This document shows positions 54,964-64,000 of a stretch of DNA of 64,000 bases, in pieces. A program made the position numbers and the translations under genes. This DNA is from Anaeramoeba flamelloides (Eukaryota > Metamonada > Anaeramoebidae). Positions within the stretch are counted from its first letter, which is position 1. The number at the start of each line of letters is the position of its first letter. The notes under the pieces are model-generated. The model saw only the letters and a list, made by a program, of their open reading frames with translations. It searched no databases and had not been told where the DNA came from. Where the stretch lies: assembly GCA_027625915.1 (NCBI GenBank), contig JANTQA010000018.1, forward strand, positions 162,501 through 226,500, in the 5' to 3' direction.

Positions 54964-57900
54964 ATGTTTGGAAATAAAAAAGAATTAGAAAAAGAAAAAC
55001 GCACAAAACAAGAACAAGAACAAGAACGAGAAAAAAAAAAAACAAAAGAACAAGAAAAAGAAAAAAAAAAAAAAAAAGAACAAGATCAAAAACAAGAACA
55101 AGAAAAAGAAAAAGAAAAAGAAAAAGAACAAGAACAAGAACAAGAACAAGAACTTACTTCTATTGTAGGTTTTGGTTCAAACATCTATTTTGGTATTCAA
55201 GCAGAAGCAGATCATAAAAAAAAATTTTCAGGCATTCAACAAAATTTCACAAAAGAGTATGTAGCGAAAGCAACAATCGAGATTCCAAATTATGTGGACA
55301 AAATGAAAAATGGGAATCTTGAGGAAAAATATAAAGCAACACAGCAAATCAGGATCCTGTTGAGTGTTGAGAAGGATCCACCGATCGAAAACATTTTAAA
55401 ATGTGAAGGGATTTTCACAACTTTAGATCAATTTTTGGATTTGGATGAAAAACAGGAATTACAATTTGAAGCATTGTGGTGTATTTCAAATATTCTTGCA
55501 GGCTCAACAGAAGATGTTAAAAGGGTAATTGAAGCAGGAAGTTTGCCCAAATTGATAAAGTTCTTAGATTCAAGCAAGAATGCTCTTCAAGAGCAATGTA
55601 TTTGTGCAATTGGAAACATAGCAGGCGACTGTGCCGAGCTTCGAGATCGAGTCTTAGAGCATGAGGTAATTCCTAAGCTGATTGAGACACTGAAATCTAA
55701 TACCACAACTCGGATTATATCATGCACACTCTGGACGTTGTCGAATATCTTTCGCTTCGAACCACAACCAAAAATTAGCGAAATTATGATCTTAATGGAC
55801 TTATTGTGTGATCATTTGAATAACGAAAGCACAGACATTGCCCAGGAAGCATGTTGGCTACTTTTTGATTTAACCCGTTATGATCAAAATAATATTGAAC
55901 ACATTATGAAGACCGATATTTGTAAAAAAATGGCTGAATTGTTAAACCATCCTTTGAAAGCAATAAGTGTGCCTACAATAAGATTTTTCGGTAATGTAGT
56001 TACAGGAACAACCGAACAAACACAAGAAGCTATTAATTCTGGTATCTTACCAACATTATATAAGCTCTTTCAAAAGAGAGATCAGAATCAGAGGTAAAGA
56101 GTAATTTTATTATTATTATTGATAAAATGCAATCTAATTTTCCTATTTTTTCTTTGTTATATATTTTAAGGTAAATTCCAATTTCTGAAAAAAATTCAAA
56201 ACAAGTTCAACTTAACTCGCAAATCTAAAACCCTAGAGATTTCAAAAAACCTGAAAGAATCAATTGCTTTTGATCCATTGGCAATAAAAATCCCAAAAAT
56301 GGATCCCCATATTAGAGATAAACATAAAAATTATTGAGTAACCAGGTGTGATTTTGATTCAGATATTTCTTTTAAAAATATCCACAATATAGGAATTTAA
56401 ACTCCTTTTAATCAATTATAAATTTTGAAAAAAAAAATCCCAAATCTCAAAAATTCATCGAAAATGTTGCTGAAAAATTCAAAATTTAGTTTTGATATTC
56501 AATTTTAAAATCTGAATCATTTTTATCAATTAAAAAAAGAATTGAATGTCTTTTAAACTGTGAAAGTTATTTGCTTATTTTCAATTTACTTTCAATTTTC
56601 TCAAAAATATTTCGATTTGTATTATAAATTTTACTCCCAAAGCAACCCAATTCTACTGTAAAATATTGATATATATATAATTATTAAAGGAAAGATCTCA
56701 ACAAAATAAAACACTCTTATTCTCCGAAAATAAAAACACAATGAAATTATCATAATCGATGCTTTTATAATCAAATTATAATTTATCTAAGGAATAACTA
56801 AATATTAATTCACAAAAGTTGGGTACAACACAACACGATCATGAAAAAATTTTTTGAAAAAAAAAAACAAAAATTTGCTATTTTTTTACTTTTTGATAAT
56901 CTCACTTATAATAAACACTATTGGTTAATAAAAGATCTTTGATCAAAGATTAATTTTTGAGATATTTTACAATTAAAGTTGGAAAATCCAATTTTCGGTA
57001 AATTTCTGAAAATGTGATTATTTGCGATGCGATTATTTGCGAGAAAAATAATAATTTTAAAATTTGTGGCTGGGGTGGGGTCTAAACTTACAAAAAGTTA
57101 TCATGTGTGTTGATATTTTGTTGTGTATATCAAAAAAAAAAAAAAAAATGGACCAATATAATAAAAAATATGAATTGGTCGAAAACGACAATTTTTACCC
57201 AAAAATACAAATTTTGAAATTTTCAAAATTTGCGAATATTTGCCATTTATTTAACATTTTATTTTATTTAACATTTTATAGGGATGGGTTAGGTAGGATT
57301 AGTATATTTTAGTTGAGTGACCTACCCCATCCCATTCGTTCCTAACTTACTATAACACATCCCACTAATCCTTCCCATCCTATAAAACCTACCATACACA
57401 ATTCTAACACTCTCTAACGTAACCTACCTACCCTACCTACCCTACCCTACCTACCCTACCCTACCCACCCATATAAAATGTTTTATAAAATGTTAAATAA
57501 AAAATGTTAAATAAAATGTTAAATAAAAATGAAAATGTTAAATGAAATGTTAAATAAATCGCAAATATTCGCAAATTTTGAAAATTTCAAAATTTGTATT
57601 TTTGGGTAAAAATTGTCGTTTTCGACCAATTCATATTTTTTATTATATTGGTCCATTTTTTTTTTTTTTTTTTTGATATACACAACAAAATATCAACACA
57701 CATGTCAACGTTTTGTAAGTTTAGACCCCACCCCAGCCACAAATTTTAAAATTATTATTTTTCTCGCAAATAATCGCATCGTAAATAATCGCAATTTTGG
57801 TATATTCCCCAATTTTCCAGGTTATAATAAGATTTTTTTCAAATTTAATAGTAAAAAATTTAAATATTTTTTTTTTCACAGTTAAGAGGTTATAATCATA

Positions 57901-59899
57901 TATTTTATAAGTATTTTAAATCTGATGAATATTTTTCAAATAGGGAACCAATTATTTTGACTATTAAAGGAATTATTTATTGATATAAATTGAAAAAAAT
58001 ATTTTTTTTTTCATGATTTTCCGTTAGGTTTTTTTTAATTTTTGAAATAAACAGAAAATTTTAATAAATTTTCAGTTTATTTCAAAAAGTAAAAACAACC
58101 TCGGACACTTAACGTTAGGTTTATTTCAAAAAGTAAAAAAAAACCTCGGACACTTAACGTTAGGTTTTCAAGAATTTAAAAGAATTGAGTAAAATCAAAG
58201 ATTTTTCTCTATTCTTTTGAATTAAAAAAACCCTAGGCACTCTACGGCACTCTAAAGCATTTAACGGACACGGGATATTTGTCATCAGTTATTTTTAATC
58301 AGTATTTGAATTTTTTTTTTTAGAAGAGTAGAGTGTTTTCAAAACTATTAGTTATTATCTATTCAAAAAAATATCTTAAACTCGAGTTTAAGTAAAATTC
58401 ATCCTTCTGCTCATTTGAAATTTTTTATCCCAAAACAGACCTTTTTTCAAGACTAGAGACTTTTAAAAATCGTGGTTATACTGAAAACAATAAATACAAG
58501 AGATCATGAATTTGAAGTTCTTTAATTTTGATTCTATTACGAATAAAGCCTATGATTAAAGATGGTAGATTAAGGAACGTAGTAGTTTTGTCTAACTTTT
58601 TAATTTTCAATTTTAAATTTTCATGCTAGTGAAGTGTGAATATGCATATGACTGATGTACAAAAAAAGACTCTATTTTTTTACAATATTCATATTCAGTT
58701 TCATACCCATATTCGTACCCATACTCATACTCATATTCACACAATGCGAACTAAAATACAATTTTTGAAAAACGAAAAACATATTATTGGATTATTTGGT
58801 AATTTCAGAAATATCAACTGATTATTTAAGGACACATTAACAATAATTTAACCCTTTTAGATCTAGAGAAAAAAAAATCAAAAAAGAATTATCATTCATA
58901 TAACTAATAATAAAAAAAAAAAATGTGTATAAATTTTGAAGAGAGCAAAATAAACAAAATATATTGAAAAATTTTATTTCAATTTTAATCAATACAGCAA
59001 TGATTTCATAAAATGTTTGGCTATGGATTAACTGATTTGATTTGGTTTATTGATTTGATAAAAACATTAACTTTTCACTCCATATTACTCATTTGATGGT
59101 TAATTATATATATATATATATATATACAAATGAGATTAGAAAAACCAAATTGGTAAAAAAGAAGAAAAATTGAAATCAAAAAAAAAAAAAAAAACTAAAA
59201 AATGAGAATAATATCAAAGTGTAATTTTGTCAACTTATGAAAATACCGAATGTTCTTCCGAATTGAATGTAAAATAAGACAGTTTTGATGTTCATTTTCT
59301 TCTTTTTATCGTTTACCTATATTTTTGAATTTTAAATGATCATTTTTTTTTGATTTTAATTTTTTTGACAAATATTATATTAATATTATCATAAAATAAT
59401 ATATAGAAAAGAAATTTGTTGGACACTTTCTAATATTTGTTCTGGCACTGTTGAACAAATCCAAGAAGTGATTGATAACAACTTTATACCACTTATGTTT
59501 GAAGTCATTGAAAAGGATAGTTATCCGGTTCAAAAAGAAGTATATTATCTCTTCTCAAATATTATTGTGATGGGAAATCCTCAACAAATGAATTATTTAA
59601 TTATGAATCGGGCAATTGAGATCTTATTTAACGCACTCACCTCAGATGACGCTAAAATTATAATCGCTAGTTTGGAATCTTTACTCAAAATCTTGAAAGT
59701 TGGTGACATAATAGTCGAGACGTTTAACAAACCAGTCAATCCCTATTTTACACATTTTAATGAACTTGGCGGAATCGATATAATTGGTATCTTACGTAGA
59801 AATCACAATGAATCAGTAGAGAAAATATCAAAATATATTATGGATAAATTTTTCCCCGATTTTGAATCAAATTTAAGTGATAACGAAGAAGATTTTTAA
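54964..59899 (+). CDS. Importin-alpha-like ARM-repeat protein, two exons
   Basis: Exon 1 is 54964-56093 and exon 2 is 59407-59899; splicing joins codon AG|A and gives about 540 residues, the usual family length. Residues 1-65 are a lysine/glutamate/glutamine tract in place of a recognisable importin-beta-binding domain. ARM repeats follow with the typical helix pattern: FEALWCISNILAGS, EQCICAIGNIAGD, ISCTLWTLSNIFRFEPQPK, AQEACWLLFDLTRYD, VPTIRFFGNVVTGTTEQTQE, then (exon 2) KEICWTLSNICSGTVEQIQE and KEVYYLFSNIIVMGNPQQMN. Importin alphas bind nuclear localisation signals through Trp/Asn arrays. Here several repeats keep W..SN, but three lack the Trp or the Asn, so it is a divergent paralogue. 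It ends in an acidic tail (SDNEEDF). Role in nuclear import is likely but not certain. Confidence 0.85.
57014..57793. mobile_element. Foldback element with CCTACC-repeat core (about 780 bp)
   Basis: Arms of about 220-230 bases are almost identical: GATGCGATTATTTGCGAGAA, GGCTGGGGTGGGGTCTAAAC and GAATTGGTCGAAAACGACAA, with their complements. The centre has AACATTTTATTTTA-type repeats and a C-rich CCTACCTACCCTACC array at 57424-57470. Arm identity suggests recent arrival or ongoing conversion. Confidence 0.85.
58024..58272. repeat. Hairpin array within repeat R6, copy 2
   Basis: Begins CGTTAGGTTTTTTTTAATTT. It contains a tandem duplication of about 44 bases (58076-58119 and 58120-58165, both ending CGGACACTTAACGTTAGG), then an AAGAATTTAAAAGAATTGAG hairpin. 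It ends CCCTAGGCACTCTACGGCAC then TCTAAAGCATTTAACGGACA. Confidence 0.8.
58686..58742. repeat. Short degenerate tandem repeat
   Basis: Six-base steps of the CATATT/CATACT/CGTACC kind (ATACCCATATTCGTACCCAT). Confidence 0.55.
59107..59126. repeat. (TA)n microsatellite
   Basis: About ten TA units near the 3' end of the intron. Confidence 0.8.
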
Positions 59900-60061
59900 G
59901 ATTATCATCTAAGGATAATATCAATTAATATGCAAATGTATAAGATTTGGATGTTTACAAGATATTAAATATCTTTTCAAAAATTTAATTTTAACAAATA
60001 TTTCACAAAAACAATTTTTATTTTTATTAGATTTTACAAACCAAAAAAAATTATTACTGTC

Positions 60062-62380
60062 TTTATTGTTTTGATTTGGAAACAATCTCCCTGTTATAAT
60101 TTGAGTTTGGCCTGGAAGAACGAAAAAAATATGAGATTGTTCGAAGTGATATAAGATGATATTAATGAGTTCAAAGAATGACGATTGATATCATCTCAGC
60201 ACCAGAACAATCTCATCATATTTTGAATCTCAACGTGGATCCAAGACCAGGAAATATAACCCATGATTGTTGAACAAATGAAACAATATGAGAATGCTAT
60301 TTATTTTTTAACTCGGGATCTAAAACAATAAAAAAACTAACAAACGAAAACAAACAAACAAATTATGCCCAAAACAACTAATTTGTAATTTTTTAATGGA
60401 ACTTTAAAGAATTTGTTTCTTCAAAGGGTCTTTTTGTTTTTCTCTCAATGAAGTGATTGTAAACACTGAAGTTAAAAGGTTACATTTTCATCATCGGTGA
60501 CAAAACTTGGTTTAAATTTTATAGAGATAAACTAGATCGTTCATCCATTCAATGAGATCTCTATCTATCCTTTCATTTTCCGTTTGTTTTGAATTCTCTC
60601 TCGGCGATCAAATATAAAACCTGCCTGCATCTATTGTGAGTTCTTGACAGTGACTGATTTTGAGCATTCCTCTCCAAAATTTCTTAACTTGACATAAGCT
60701 TAATTTCAAAAATAGGGGCAGATTTTTCATCATAAAAAAATTAGTTTAATTGTGTTTTTTTTTTGAATAATAAGGTATTTTACTAAATTTTTTAGAGAAA
60801 ATAGCCAATATAGATTAATAAATAATAAAAAATGTTGTATAGTCATTGTATTTTTTGAAAGACAAATGAAAATTGAAAAAAATAATAAAAAAAAAGTTTG
60901 CCACTAATTTTGAAATTTGGCTTGGTAAAATAAAATGCTTTTTTTTTTAATTTCTAATTTCAAAAATTTGTAAATGTCTTTTTTCTCACTTTCAAAATCT
61001 TTTATTAATGATCTCTTCTCTTTTCTCCTTTTTTCTTCAAAAAAAGAGACCAAACGTTTTTTAATTTTTTTTTAAAAATGATCTTGATTTCTTTGAGAAA
61101 TCAAAACGAAAAACGTTGTTTGATTTTAGTCATTAGTTTTTTAAACAAAAAAAGTGAATTTATTCAATTTCCAACCTTGATGGGAAAATTGATGGACTTT
61201 TTTCTTTGTCGTCTATTGATCAAATAATTGGGTTACTTGAACAAAATTAATTTTCCAATGTCGTAAATACTTGTTACGGCGATCTTTTGGGATTTATGAG
61301 ATTAAAAACCGTTGGTAAATATTTTGTAAAAACAATTCTAAAATTAACTTTAAATATCATTTTTGAGTCGAATTTATTAGTACACAGGAAATTTATATTT
61401 AAGAGGTTGTTTAATCCATAAAACTGAGATTTGCCAAGGTCTCAATTTAAAACCAATTGAACACATGTTTTGGTTCAAGGAACCAAAATACTTGTTCAAT
61501 AAAAACTAAAAAAAAAGTGCTGGATCATTTTCCCAGAAAGTTTGGAAAAAGAATAAATTCCATTTCTTTATTGAAAACAATGTCTATTTACAAACATTGT
61601 TTTTTTCTCTTTTTGAAAAAATTGCAATATCATTTTTTAAAAAAAAAAAAATTTTATTTATTTTCTTCGAAAAAAGGAGAGAAGAGACCATTTATAAGAG
61701 ATTTTGGAAAGGGGAAAACAATAAATGATCATTTTTGAAAAAAAAAGAAAAAAAAACATTTTTTTTAATATGTCAAATCAAGTGATTTTAGAGGAATGTT
61801 CAAAATACTTCAGAGTTAAGAACCAATAGATGCATGTAGATTTTTAAGTTCGATCGTTTTCGAGAATTGACTGACAAATGTGGAAAATAAAATAAGATAG
61901 ATCTCATTGAATGGATGAACAATCTAGTTTATCTCAATAAAATTTAAACCAAGTTTTGTCACCGATGATGAAAATTCAAAATTTAACTTCAATGTTTTCA
62001 CGAACTACATTGGGAGAATGAGATCTTTTGAAGAGTGAATTCTTCAAATTACCATTAAAAAATTACAAATTAGTTGTTTTGGGCATAATTTGTTTTTTTG
62101 TTTTTTGTTTTGTAGAGTTAGATCCCTCGAGTTGAAATTATTAATAGCATTCTTAAATTGTTTTCATTTGTTCAACAATCTTCTTTGATAATTCTTCGTT
62201 TTGGTTCTCCTTCCAGACGAAAAAAAATGAGATTGTTTTAGTGCTAAGATGATATTAATCGTCTTTCTTCGAACTCCACAATATCATCTTGTATCACTTC
62301 GAACAATATCATTTTTTTTCGTTCTTCCAGGTTAAACTCAAATTATAACAAGGAGATTGTTTCCAAATCAAAACAATAAA
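60062..62380. mobile_element. Very-long-arm foldback element (2.3 kb)
   Basis: Arms of roughly 650 bases: TTTATTGTTTTGATTTGGAA and GGCCTGGAAGAACGAAAAAA on the left, complements on the right. Further matches are AATTATGCCCAAAACAACTA, CATCATCGGTGACAAAACTT and CATTCAATGAGATCT. Within each arm a smaller palindrome around AGATGATATTAATG can fold alone. The centre (60730-61740) has no recognisable gene; the frame at 61457-61738 is lysine-rich and uncalled. Size and arms resemble non-autonomous Mutator-like or foldback elements. It begins 160 bases after the importin-alpha-like stop codon. Confidence 0.8.
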
Positions 62381-62384
62381 TATA

Positions 62385-62389
62385 GATAG

Positions 62390-62420
<31 letters not shown>
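62385..62420. repeat. (TA)n microsatellite with TATG steps
   Basis: About 15 TA units followed by TATGTATGTACG, at the outer edge of the foldback. Confidence 0.8.
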
Positions 62421-62424
<4 letters not shown>

Positions 62425-62450
62425 CGTATATTTGCTTAACTAATATTTTT

Positions 62451-62979
62451 TCTTGGATGTTTGAAATATTTCCGAAAATACCCAAAAAACGAAAAAAACC
62501 TAAAATTTTTTAACTATGAAAAAACACTTTATGAACAACTTCTAAGAAACCCGCGTGTCAATATACCCAATTTAACAGTAAAATAACACTTTTTACTTTC
62601 AAACAGAATATATATTTTTTTTGAATTTTCTACTTTAAGCCCTTCTAAAGAGTTTTTGGTACCTTTTGGTAATATTTTTGTAATTTTTCTCACTTATCGG
62701 GATAAGTGTATATGTATGTCAGGGTATTGGTATAGGTTTGTTATAGTGTGTGTTGGTATGTTTTGGTTAAACTAAACTATTTTTCAAAAATTTTGACATA
62801 CTTTATAATTTTTATGGAAGCTGTTTGGAGGGTTTATTCAGTATTTGAAACAAAAATATATTTTCAAATTTTTGGATCAGAATCATTTTTTCTAATTTTG
62901 CAAATTTCAGTTTCATTTTTTCTAATTTTCATTTTTTCTAATCTTTGTTATTCTTTTTTTTTAGTTTTGCTTTTTTAAA

Positions 62980-63010
<31 letters not shown>

Positions 63011-63917
63011 TTTTTCTTTCTTTTTCTTTTTTTTTTTCTTTTTTTTTTTTTTCTTTTTCTTTTTTTTTTTAAAAAAAAGATCATGTGGAAAAAAAAAAAT
63101 CTTCAAAAAGACCGATAATCACTATGAAAATTGTGACTATGTAATGTCTTTGAAAGTGGATTTAATTATTCATAAAAAATCTTGTTGTTCAACTTTTTTT
63201 CAGTGAAAGTTCAGTTATAAAAAATACGTAATCCTCATTTCAAAAATTTTAACTCAGCTTTTTTTAGTTTTTGGTTTTATTTTTTTTTTAATTTTTAATA
63301 TATAAGGTTTTTGATATATTTAGAATGACTTAAAAGTGAATAAAAAATCAGATTTAGTTATTAATTGTTCTTGAACACTAAATGATAAATGTTTTTTTTC
63401 AATTTATTATTTCAGGTGAGTCACAATAGTTGAAAAAAAGTGTAATTTCTTTTATGGAATGGGGGGTTAAATAAAGTTTTGCTTGGTAGCCTTATGTTTA
63501 ACATTCGGGTATATATTGCACGATTAGATATTAATTGGTTATTTTTAGGATCTATTTATGATTCCAAAATTATGGGTAATGATAGACATAATTAGAAATT
63601 TTCTTTTGAAGTACATTTTCTCTCATTTAGTTAATACCATTCCGAAAGGATCAGAAATGTTACATTCTTTTTAAGATATCAAGTCCTTTCACACAAAATG
63701 GGAAGAATACTATTTCAGAAAATTTAAATTTTTTGAAAATTGATATTTGTTCAGATCACGAAAAAATATTCTACAATAAAATTCCAATTTAATTATTAAA
63801 CTGTGTATATTGGCACACGAGTTTCTTAGAAGTTGTTCAAAAAGTGTTTTCTCGTATTTAAAATATTTTTGGGTATTTTCAATTTTCGGGTATTTTCGGG
63901 AATATTTGATAGATTCC
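62451..63917. mobile_element. Inverted-repeat element family M5, copy 2
   Basis: The left arm CCGAAAATACCCAAAAAACG and AACAACTTCTAAGAAACCCG pair with the right arm TTTCTTAGAAGTTGTTCAAA and ATTTTCGGGTATTTTCGGGA. Longer than copy 1 because it includes a poly-T/C tract (62965-63072) and repeat R3 (63080-63300, reverse of 20350-20600). The frame at 62748-62978 is spurious. Confidence 0.65.
62965..63072. repeat. Poly-T tract with scattered C
   Basis: About 108 bases of almost pure T with periodic C, next to repeat R3. Mirrors the A/G tract beside the other R3 copy (about 20600-20710), so it may be part of that repeat. Confidence 0.7.
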
Positions 63918-64000
63918 TTTTTTTATTAATTATTATTTCTTTCCTTTATGAAATTGTCATGTTAAAATGTAGGTTTCTCTCCGATTTTTAATATTCTCTT

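Larger units (their letters stand above)
56822..58630 (+). repeat. Dispersed repeat R6, copy 2, inside the intron
   Basis: Collinear with 37441-38730, with a foldback inserted at 57014-57793 and the hairpin array kept at the same place. Confidence 0.75.
56094..59406 (+). other. 3.3 kb intron of the importin-alpha-like gene
   Basis: Starts GTAAAGAG and ends TATATAG. Exact joining restores the conserved RKE-CW-SNI repeat without a frame change. It is far longer than the intron-like intervals seen elsewhere (about 90-125 bases) because it holds repeat R6, a foldback and a hairpin array. Frames inside (57064-57312, 57613-57885, 58636-58821) are not genes. Confidence 0.85.

Noticed and set aside
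62965-63072. Poly-T tract as a retrotransposon tail
   Set aside because: No retroelement coding sequence adjoins it, and the same tract recurs beside the other copy of repeat R3.

Overview
The window is AT-rich, intron-containing eukaryotic DNA. Proteins carry long lysine/glutamate/glutamine runs. The introns that can be placed open with GT (GTAAAG in the clearest case) and close with AG. Gene islands sit in a sea of small DNA transposons, LINE copies and foldback elements. No bacterial operon, tRNA, rRNA or CRISPR was seen. The best guess is a free-living protist of the amoeba type. The lysine/glutamate tracts, a double-BTB protein and a divergent importin alpha would suit an anaerobic metamonad amoeba such as Anaeramoeba, but that name is inference, not proof.

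Layout: 0.4-4.1 kb (minus) holds fragments of a Crinkler/RHS-type effector-like gene (coiled coil, P-loop NTPase, nuclease-like domain). 5.2-7.05 kb is a decayed DDE transposase, followed directly by a minisatellite. 8.4-20 kb is repeat-dominated: a MITE, three copies of one LINE family, hairpin arrays, a 1.7 kb TTAA-flanked element that cuts a host gene at 11.06 kb, and several TA-flanked elements. Host genes are a double-BTB protein (21.5-23.05 kb), an NC-type papain-fold protein with a glycine-zipper tail (24.9-25.9 kb, minus), a secreted, probably GPI-anchored repeat protein with cadherin-like domains (34.05-36.1 kb), a DUF229 sulfatase-like type II membrane protein (44.9-47.1 kb, minus) and an importin-alpha-like ARM protein (54.96-59.9 kb) split by a 3.3 kb intron full of repeats. 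A 55-residue acidic ORF with a myristoylation-type start lies inside a long-inverted-repeat element at 26-28 kb.

The most informative part is the mobile DNA. Several elements exist both as filled sites and as paralogous empty sites within this window. This fixes their boundaries and TA target duplications without outside data. Two LINE copies have target duplications of 15 and 13 bases. The least explained structure is a set of arrays built from several short hairpin modules joined by CCTA/TAGG-like junctions. Most end in a conserved, iteron-like sequence (GGCACTCTA, CGGCACTTGACGGACAC). They occur at the same two places inside the coding sequence of two different LINE copies, and at the same place in two copies of another repeat.

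The host genes show no shared pathway. They look like independent transcription units separated by repeats. All similarity statements come from reading the sequence by eye; no alignment or database search was run.
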